A DNA stretch of 64,000 nt from NCBI GenBank assembly GCA_949126835.1, contig OX421509.1:14601279-14665278 (forward strand), read 5' to 3'. The notes beneath the pieces were generated by a model that worked only from the letters and a program-made list of their open reading frames with translations, searched no databases and had not been told where the DNA came from. Made by a program: the position numbers and the translations under genes. The first letter of the stretch is position 1. Every line of letters starts with the position of its first letter. Origin of the DNA: Anisus vortex. Taxonomy: Eukaryota; Mollusca; Gastropoda; Planorbidae. Positions 10,329 through 20,800 of the stretch are shown here, piece after piece.

Positions 10329-11518
10329 ATATCATAGACTATAATATACATGGACCGCTTGCTTTAGTATTTCTGCTATATGATGACTCAAAACACTGAT
10401 ATCCCGATTCGTAATATACTTTGCACTTCCGTTTTATTGAATCGCTTTGGTTTTCTCAATGAAAAATTAAAATCGAAAGTAGTACAGAGCGGAAACATTT
10501 ATAGATCAGTGTTGTGTGCACACGGAAAAAGAACATAAGCTCTAAAAATAGAGCAAGCGGTCCATCTTATTATAGTCAATGATAATAGGATTAATTATAT
10601 TAATAGGCCTACAAGTATTCATTTAAAGTCGAAAAAAATGCGATTTAATAAAACGGAACTTGTATTACCATAGACTATAATATACATGGACCGCTTGCTT
10701 TAGTTTTTTTATGCTATTATCTTCTGTTCTTTGCAATTCCCGATTCTAAATGAAGTAATTGTAATACAAGTTCCGTTTTATTAAATCGCATTTTTTTCGA
10801 CTTTAAATGAATACTTGTAGGTCTATTAATATATCATTGACTATAATAAGATGGACCGCCTGCTCTATTTTTAGAGCTTATTTTCTTTTTTCCGTGCGCA
10901 CACCACACTGATCTATAAATGTTTCCGCTCTGTACTACTTTCGATTTTAATTTTTCATTGAGAAAATCATAGCGATTAAATAGAACGGAACTTGTATATC
11001 AATAACTTTATTTCCTGTATAGCAATTACGTTATTTAGAATCGGGAATTCTGATCATCAATGTTTCAAGTCATCATATAGGCCTAGCAGAAATATACCAT
11101 AGACTATAATATACACCGAACATGAGTCTAACAGATAGGCCTAAACTCCATACTTCTTCAATAAGTAATTATTTAATTTGAACATTTACCTCCAGTATGC
11201 CTTTCAATTCACTAACAAAAACTTCCTCATCCATAGCGCCCATATCTTAGTCATAGATTGACGCACAAAATTTCTAAAAAAATGGTGCGATTCAATAAAA
11301 CGGAATTTGTATTACAATTACTTCATTTAGAATCGGGAATTCCGAAATAAACAGTCTTTCGAGTCATCATATAGCAGAAAAACTAAAGCAAGCGGTCCAT
11401 GTATATTATAGTCTATGGTATTACAATACTTCATTTAGAATCGAGAATTGCAAAAAAAACAGAAGATAATAGCATAAAAAACTAAAGCAAGCGGTCCAAT
11501 TATATTATAGTCTATGAA
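10329..11518. repeat. Palindromic cluster of one MITE family (GGACCGCTTGC)
   Basis: Copies begin atagactataatatacatgg and continue accgcttgctttagt. They end agcaagcggtccat...tatagtc. At least four ends occur in both orientations. The two best copies (10331-10671 and 10757-11100) are head-to-head, so they form a large imperfect hairpin. A lone relative sits at 62095-62290. Confidence 0.8.
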
Positions 11519-12630
11519 GATATTTTGTTGGAAATGGAAGAAAATGGCGCAACAATCTCAGTCAAAATAGTTTATGACTGCTAACATTTTATTCAGAATT
11601 TTTTACCTGGCATTATAGAGAAATCAGTTCTCTATGCATCGATGTTAATACGCTCAATGAGCTTTGTGCTTTCTCAGGAATATCTTAAACTTTGAATGTG
11701 AATGGGCTTCTGGCAAGTACATAGATATGTAGTGTCAGGTATATTTGGAAAGTATGAAATTTCGGCTGTAAGCATGTGAAAGTGTTATTTCACAGGATTG
11801 ATCGCCGTAATCATTTTGTCATGTTTTTCAAAGAAAACAGATAAGGTAGACCAGGATCCGCATGAGAAAAAAAGTGCCGGTTCGATCCCACTTTCCAACA
11901 CTAGTCAAATCCAGATGATTTATTTGCATTACATACGTTTATAGAAATCAGGAATCTTTTAAAAGGTCTGTGGACCATTTTATGAAACTGCCATAAGAAT
12001 TACCATTAGAATGTAATCATATCATTCAAAACCTTACAAGCCTATTCACAAACTTTAATCAAGTACAGTTTTAAATTTAAATTAATGTAACTTTTCCTAA
12101 CCTTCAGTATTGATCTTACAAATAATATTACAAAGATAAACTCTTATGGGCCCCGGTTCGGCACAATAACTACGCACACACACACAGGCACACCCTCTTC
12201 GTGGAGCCTGAAGTAGACAGCATATACATTTCATTTTCATCCAATTTTTTTATGCAAAAGCTAAATTTGGAATGATCGGATCTTTTTAGATAAATTAAGG
12301 CATGTTATATTTTCCTTCTTGCAGTGATAAATTTAACTCATTCAAGACGACAACATGTCAACTAAGTAAGTTATTGTCTGCAGTTCACTTTAATCGCCGA
12401 AAAGTGCTTCAAAGAGCAGTCTTGCTTTCTGATATAAAATATATTTAAAAAAAAACTAGTTCACCATGAACCTAAAAATACAAGTTTAAATTTCTCTCGA
12501 CAATCATCTCACAAGTGTGAAATAGCTAGCATTGTTCGGAGCATCATACTCGTTGCACAAATGCGAAAACAGTCGAATGTTTAAAGATCTTCTTTTTACA
12601 AAAGGGCACAACTTATGACGATTTATATTA

Positions 12631-13778
12631 GGGGAGACCGGGGCTAGTTGTCAGTGCGGGTAAGTTGTCACAGTCACTATTTCGGAATGTTGTAACTAGA
12701 CTAATGCTGTCATCTTTTGGTATTATTTAAAGGACATATAATTATGATTGTTATAATTGATTTTATTAAGTTGGCGTTAATAGTTTTTTTTCAAAATGCA
12801 AAAATGTCAAAATCATCCCTTTGAGTAACTTTTTAAAATTTTTGTTTTTCGTACACTACATTGACAATAGCTATTATTTGACTTTTATTTTTTTTATAAT
12901 ATTGTAGTGTTGGGATCGCTTATGTTGATGAGCTAGTCAATTATCAGTCTTACACCAAGGATAAAAAGTTATTTAGGTCAAACCGTCCTCTACCCTATGT
13001 GGGGCAAGTTGTCATATACACAAATCACTCTTAAACTACTCTTTTTTAAATATGTATATTACTAAACTTATTAAATTAACGTTACTAGCGTATGCAATGC
13101 TTATTATTACCAACATATGAATCAATGATGTATTAATAAAAAAAACATTTTGATTTACCAGTATAGACCTAAATTTCTAATAAGTTTAATATAATTAATA
13201 GACCTTTAAACACTATTGACTTATTGATTTTTTTTTTTTAAATATCTAAAATTATGAAAATAACTATATAAAAGGTTATCAACTATTTACATTATCAGAA
13301 CTAGCATTTTGGATAATAAATATTTAAAAAATCCATTAAAAATAAAAGTGCTAAAAACACAATTTTCATACACAAGTGCCTGCAGACTTATATTGTTTGA
13401 ATAAGTATGATTATTTAAGTTTTTAAAAAGTAATTATGAATACAATTCTTGTTCTCTTCATTCAGTGTATATTTTATAAAGTTTTCCCACTTCATTTTGC
13501 TATATAAGCCTACATTTCAAACAAAAAATTATCATGACAACTTGCCCCTCAATGGATGACAACTTGCCCCACCCATGGGGCAAGTTGTCATACATTAGAG
13601 CTTTCCGAAAAAGTGATCATATTTATTTCTGGAATAGTTTAAATATGTATAAAACTACTTTTTAAGCAACAATGAAAATAAACTTCTAAATAAAATAGAT
13701 TTTACAAAAATTGACCCATTAGTTTTTTTTATTATATAATAAAATATAAAAAGTATGACAACTAGCCCCGGTCTCCCC
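12631..13778. mobile_element. 1148-bp TA-flanked MITE with iterated sub-terminal motif
   Basis: The terminal inverted repeats match perfectly over 23 bp, starting ggggagaccggggctagttg, and TA flanks both sides. The motif (G)GGGCAAGTTGTCA recurs internally near 13003 (+), 13535 and 13553 (-) and 13576 (+), with a variant near 12660. No coding capacity is seen. TA duplication fits the Tc1/mariner group. Confidence 0.8.
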
Positions 13779-14292
13779 TACTTCTTTTAACTGGTGTGGC
13801 AATGTCTTCGTTGCTAATATTTGTCCATATATCATAAAGTGAGCTCCGATTACTTTTGGTCACTAATTCTGTTGAAATGCAGACCGAACAGAATCTACAC
13901 TAAATTCCAAAATATTCATGAAGTGTCGGTCGTTTTATCGCCAATAGGCCTACTTCTGCTTTTAACACAATGGCTGCTTTTAACAGAGAAGAGGCTTTTT
14001 AACACAACTCTCTACACACGTGTTACTGGTCCGCATACGTGCATTATGTTGCCGACCTTGTCACATACACCTGTATTGATGTCATCATGCCAAGTAACCT
14101 ACACGTAGTATGCGGATATATCTGCATGTAGGTGGACTCGCTTGGAGACGGAAAGATGAACTGTGTTTCGGCTCCTAAGACCATCAAAAAACTACGTTTT
14201 CCGAAGGTCTTTGGCGACCCCCGCGAAATGGTCATTCGACCCCCAAGGGGGTCGCCCCCCCCCCCCCCAATTTGGGAACCGCTGTCCTAGAC

Positions 14293-14868
14293 CGAATGCT
14301 TAGTTGAGGCGCGTCTCAACTTTAAATAAAAGACTTTAAATAAGAGCTAATTATGCATAAATATTAAGAAGTTAAAACACTATTATATTAAATAAATAAT
14401 TTCAGTTTGGTAAATGGCTTTTTTTTTAAGAAATTAAAATAGCCTTAAAAACTAGTCTATATGATATGGTTAACACGATCTAGCCTTGATGCTAAAGAAT
14501 CTAATTATAGAAAACTGCTTCATGCGAATAGTCGGTCATATGACTTCTGACAAATTCATTCTAAATTATGTGGGAGCATACCTTATATTCTGCTTACGTG
14601 ATGTAATGTTTTATACATCTCAATTACTTGGACTTAGCAGTAAATGTGTATAATGTTATTATAGTATATGCTTTTAATTCCCAGACTAGGAGTTCGAGAG
14701 ATAATTTTACAGCTGGTAATAAAATATTGCGAAAAAATATTTCGTTAAGGTTGTTTTTTTCTATAAGCACTCCCTTTATCCGGAAATCCTCGAGGATTGT
14801 AAACACAGATCACTAGCTATACTGTGCATTAAATTTTAGTTTTACTTGCTCGAATTTAAGCATTAAAA
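14293..14868 (+). promoter_or_regulatory. Upstream region of CHMP5
   Basis: This 0.58-kb AT-rich interval separates the hAT element from the CHMP5 start codon and should contain its promoter and 5' UTR. I see no clear TATA box at a supported position. Confidence 0.3.
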
Positions 14869-17800
14869 ATGAATCGTCTCTTTGGTAGAGGAAAACCAAA
14901 AGAACCTCCCCCCAATCTAAATGACTGTATATCTAATGTAAGTATGAATACTTTAATGTAATATGTACAATTATCATTTATTGTTACAACTGTTACTGAC
15001 TGTACGGCTGTACGACTGTAACTGTACCAAGACTGTTACTCATTCTGTTACAACTAATTATTATGAATAGGTGAGTAGGCCTAGCCTAAAAAAAGACAAT
15101 GAATCATCTGAATGGTAATAGTGGGAATAGTCAATAGGTTGAATACTCTTGAATAGGCCTAGTCACTACTAATAGGTAGGTTGAATAGGAGGCCTACAAA
15201 TAATATATATAACTTTACTTTAGCTATACTATATAGAATATAGGCTATTATATATTAACTATACTATATAATATATATTATAATATATAGGCCTAGGGCC
15301 TAGGCCCTAGCCTAGGCTATAGGACTATAACTATAAGGCCTAATTACCTAATTAAATAATTAAAATTATTGTGTTTAAAAAGTCATACATTTTCATTTAT
15401 TATTAACCAATAGAAACTTAATCATAACTTTAACATAAGTCATGATAAGTATTATAATACATTTAGTTTAGTAAGTAGCTTAAGCCTCTAAGCATCTAAG
15501 CCTTATTAAATAAATAGGCCTACTTATACTTTTTAACTTTAACTTAAAGTTTTAACACATGACATCTAATTAATAAGGTTAGAACTGTTAGACCTATGGC
15601 AGGTTTCACAATAAGGTTTTAGAAAGTTCCCTTTTTAAACCAAATTTTTATTTTAAGCTTTGTCACTGTATTATATATCATTTTAAAGCCTAGAAACTGA
15701 GGAATCTGAATATGAAGGTTAGAAAGTCAGCCGACTTTCCAATGTTTTATAATTAATAATTTTAAGATCGGGAAATTCCGTCTGGCACAGTTTAGCCGGC
15801 GCAAAAAAATACACGAGACTAAACAGCTGCAAAATATTATAAAAACGTACAATATTGTGTTTTTTTTATATTTTTATGAAAAATAAACTTATAATACTTG
15901 AAATATCATCATTTGTGTTGTGTTTTGTTATTAATTTCACTAATAAACTAATAATTTGGCATCCTTAGGTCATTAGGCCTAGGATATGTGGTACCGGAAA
16001 AATAAACAACATGGCGGCCATTTTTTACTTAAAACGTGGTTTTAGCGAAAATCATGGAGAGATATTATTTTTATGTTTAAACAATTACTGTTCGCGTAAA
16101 TTTAGTTTTAAAACATTTAATAATATTGAAAATCGTATACAAGAACTTAGATATAAAAAAAGAAATGCGTAAATAGCGTTTTACTGTAAATTATCGATAA
16201 CGGCCGAGCGTGCGGTCCTCGGCGGTGTAACGAAACCCTAATGGCAACATATCAGACAGACACGGGTAAAATAATTATATTAAATCGAAAAACGCATTTT
16301 TAAAGTAAAAAAACGCGTCAAATAGAACAAAACGGCTATCCGATTGGATTTATATTTTAAAATTCACTCGAGCGCATTTTAAAATGAATGAAAAATCGAT
16401 TCAACTTTTTCGGTACCACGTAAGGTTCTCTTGACAGAGCAAGTTTTTGTGATGTACACCCGATGGTTTTTAGCAAATAAAATACAATTTGAGGCTGAAT
16501 ATTAAAAAATAATGCCGTTTTTATGAATTAATATATATTTGGATTAAATTTGGAGAGTTTTAGAAATCTACAATGACTTATCTATTTTTAGTTCGAGTTT
16601 TAGGCCTAGCCTAGGGAATAAAGAAAAAATTCCAGACGCGGTGTAAAAAAACTAAGAGATTTGAAAAATTGTTTAAAAAAAAAATAAACATATGTAACGA
16701 CTTTCATTGCAAGTATAGCATATTATAACATATGCATGAATGAAAAACATCCAGAAATCGCGTTAATTTTGCTTTTTAATACTTTTACTTAAAGCTTTTC
16801 AAGTAGGTACAAAAAAAGGGGAATGGGATCTGCATGCTTTGTTACGTTACACTGCATAAAAAATATAATAAACAACACTAAAATAAAATAAAAACTCACA
16901 ATATTGATTTTGCTGATACTTTTATTACATATAAACACAAACAAGTAAAGAAAACAACATTTTGTACATACATTTTTTTTTCTTCAAATATTCAAAAAAA
17001 GTTGACCATTTGGTGGCCATTTTGTGAAACCTGCCCTATGCTATGTACAGAATATAGATTGTAGGTTACACTACTTAGAGCCTTCCCTTAGACATCAAAT
17101 CATTTAAATTATTCATGTTAATGTGTATATATTAGAGTAGGCCTATTATATATAATTATATTATTAGTATTAGATAATGGAGTATAAAGCCTATTATATT
17201 GACTATTGTGTATCATCTCTTCAATCTATATGGTACCAGTGATTTTTCAAGACTAAGTAACACCAGTAACAGGTTTTAATTCATTGTCTTTGATTTCCTT
17301 AAATTACATCAGACCAAAAATTACAAAAATAGTTCATGATTTCATATATAATAAATTTTAATATAAGGACAAAAACTCTTTCCTAATCCCTTATGTGAGA
17401 ACAAATGCATATAACTGATCTTTCTTTCTGAGTGGCTTCCGGGCATGGAATGGGTTGCCTGAACAAACCAGGAAAGCCAGTAACTTAACATCATTTAAAT
17501 CATTAATAAAGATGCAAGACTAGACTTGGACCACGGATGAGCGTAGGAGGCAGGTTTCACAATAAGAATTTCAGGAGTTCCCATTTTTTACTTTTTTTTT
17601 GAAAAAAATAATGTTAAGCTATAGTATAGTATTATATGTTATTTTAAAGCCTAAAAGCCCAGAAATCCAAATATGACACTTATAAAGTCAGCTGATATTT
17701 CAATATTTTATAATTAATCATTTAAAAATCGGGAAATTCCCTCTTTCAAAAAGTTCCTGGGGGAAAAAATGAGTTAGACTAAACATCATCAAACTAGCAT

Positions 17801-20800
17801 TAAAACACACAATATTGTTGAAATTGATACTTTTATGACAAATAAACTCACAAAACGTAAATATATCAGTGTTTGTGTTTTATTATTATTTTTACAATAA
17901 AACGTGATTTCGCACTCGGGCATCATAAAGTCTAGAACTACCGAAGTCGCCGCCATTTTGAAAAAAACGTGGCTTTATTGGGCGTAAACAAAGCGTGTGT
18001 GTTAAAAGCGAAAAAAAGGATTTTTAACGTTTAAACCACAATAGTTTGCGTAAATTTAGTTTAAAACTATAAATAATAGTATTTTGTTGCCGTAGATAGT
18101 ACACAAATAGTCGGAAATCGGAAAATAAATGTGTAAATAGTGTTTTAGAAAATACTTTTTCGACATCGATCGAACGTTCCAAAAAGCAAACGTTTTGCAC
18201 CGATAGAGTTAAAAAAAAAAAATCCTCTTTTTGCGAACTCAAAAAGTGCATCAAATGTAATTTTAAGCTATCCGATCGGATTTACATTCTATAATTCGCA
18301 CGTATGCATTTAAATTGACCATAGTCTCGAATCTTGTTTTGACAGCGAACGTTATCTTTGCTAGTCCGAAGCCTTTTTTGTACCAATCGATTTTCATTTA
18401 TTTACTAATAAAATGAATTCTTCTGCTAAATATTTAAAAAAACTTTGTTTTTATGAAAAGAATTAAATTTCTGGTTAAAATTAAAAGAGTTTTACGAAAT
18501 TACATAGATAAATCTTATTTTAGATCTAGTTTTAGACTTAGTCTCGGCGTCGGAAAAAATCCACAGATAGGCCGTAAAAATTATGGCTTTTTACAACACT
18601 TTTTTTTCAAAAGATAAACATTTTTTTGTGCTTCTAATGGTGGCCTAGGGAAAATTAACATGTTTATGAATGTTAAACATTAAAAAAACATAATATTTCG
18701 GCTTTATTTATTCCTGGTAAGTGATTTTCAAATGTATACAAAAAATCGGGAAATGGGATCGGTGGATTATGTAACGTTTGTGGGTGTTTAAATTAATATA
18801 AACAACACAAAAATATAATTAAAACATACAATACTGATGCAGCTGATACTTTATGGACATATAAACACATACAAGTAAAAAAAACAGCATTTTGTATCAA
18901 CAATTTTTATTTTTTAAATAAACAATAAATCTCCATCATTTGGTGGCCATTTTGTGAAACCTGCCAGGATGCAATAATCTTCTTTATAGAAGGAGCGTCT
19001 GTAATATATAAGATAAGATAATGCAAACTCACTCTATGACATAGTACACAGTACCAAACATTTTATAGCACTCATAATAATATGTAAATGCACCTTCATA
19101 TGTGCCCAGAAAAGTAAAATTTTACATGTGCGCCAAAAAGACCTATGTGTATAAGTGTAAGCTTCTTTTGTAAACTTTCAGATTGACAGCCGAGGAGAAT
19201 CGATTGATAAAAAAATTGCCAGACTTGAAGCTGAGTTGAAGAAATACAAAGACCAAATGAAGAAAATGAGGGAAGGGCCTGCCAAAGTAAGTATTCCTTT
19301 TCTAAATCTATAAATATAAAGCTCTGTGTGTGTTTAATCAATCAAATTGGTTTATTTAAAGAAACGTGATCTTATTGCCGCATAAGTTACCTTTGCAATT
19401 TGACATAGCACATGTGTCCTCGTTAGCTGAGTGAATAACGTATTGGACTGCCATGTAGTAATCCAGGGTTTGATTCTCCAGTTAATCTATACCTTTATTT
19501 TTTCTAAAACTTTTTAATTTCAATTAATATTACCTTTTTTTTTCAATTAATATTACTTTGAAAAACACCGGGCAATTTAGCTTTTTGTTAAATAACAAGG
19601 CTTGCCTATTTTTAACCCAATTACAATATTTATTTTAAAATACTTTCTGAAATGTTTTCAGTAAATAATAATGATATTTTTAAAACCATTATGCCTTTCT
19701 GTTCATTGTAGTTTATAAAGTTTTTATCTGTAGCTGGCCTGGCAACTCAGCTTGTTTTATATAAAGCCAATTTTTTTAGCTAATAAAAATATATAAAGAC
19801 TTTAAACTTGATTAGATTCTTAACTTGGTCGGCTCTTTCTGTACCTGCCCAACAATCCCATGTAAAGCAAGAATGTTTTCTCTCTTTTTAGAGTTGAAAT
19901 GATTAAAACATTTTTGTAGTTTCTTCGTCTGAATGCAATTTTTTTGTGTATGCTGTTCAATAATCTACTCTGATTTATTTTCTCTCCAGAACCAAGTGAA
20001 GCAAAAAGCAATGAGAGTCTTGAAACAGAAAAGAATGTGAGTTCAAATAGAATACATTCGTACACAAGTATTATACAGAATACATTCATACACATGTATT
20101 ATACAGAATAGATTCATACACATGTATTATACAGAATACATTCATACCCATGTATTATACAGAATACATTCATACATATGTATTATACAGAATAAATTCA
20201 TACACATGTATTATACAGAATACATTCATACCCATGTATTGTACAGAATACATTTATACACATGTATTATACATTTAAGTATTTAATTCAATTTTTTTTT
20301 TTTTGTAATTAGGAGAAGCATATTAAATGACCTAAGTATTAAATCCATTAATAAATACTAAGGGTCTGTCCATTTATAGTATAGCACTGTTTCGATCAAT
20401 TTGTAATCTTCTTCCACCCAAGTTCGTGGGGCAGACATGACTTAGAAATTCTAAAATGCTTAGCAGCATGAAAAAAATCGTCATACGGACATAAAATTTC
20501 GTACCGTTCTTTTTAAGTGATCAAAATAGTACTGGTCCTAATAGTTGACTAAGTGTGGTGACCTCATATTTGGAACCACTCCATCAATGTTAAGAAATAA
20601 GCTTTCTCCACGTAAAAGTAACTGTTTAGTATATCCGTTTTGTACATTTTTAAAATGTAGCGTTTCAATATTTTTGCATCAGTGGTTTTAGATCTATATT
20701 TTTTTAAATAATTTTTTTTTTTTTTTTTCAAATACTATTTTTTTTAAAGTGGAACGTTTTTTCAAAGTGGACACTATATATTTACCTTGTTAAGTATTTG

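Larger units (their letters stand above)
9877..14284. mobile_element. 4.4-kb non-autonomous hAT-type element
   Basis: The left end is cagtggttcccaaac and the right end is tttgggaaccgctg. Sub-terminal GCGACCCC/GGGGTCGC motifs and homopolymer C tracts occur at both ends. The perfect 8-bp direct repeat tcctagac flanks it at 9869-9876 and 14285-14292. No transposase-like frame survives. The interior is a nest of other elements, including a palindromic cluster at 10329-11518 and a TA-flanked MITE at 12631-13778. The 8-bp duplication and the CAGNGGTTC ends are diagnostic of hAT. Confidence 0.85.
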
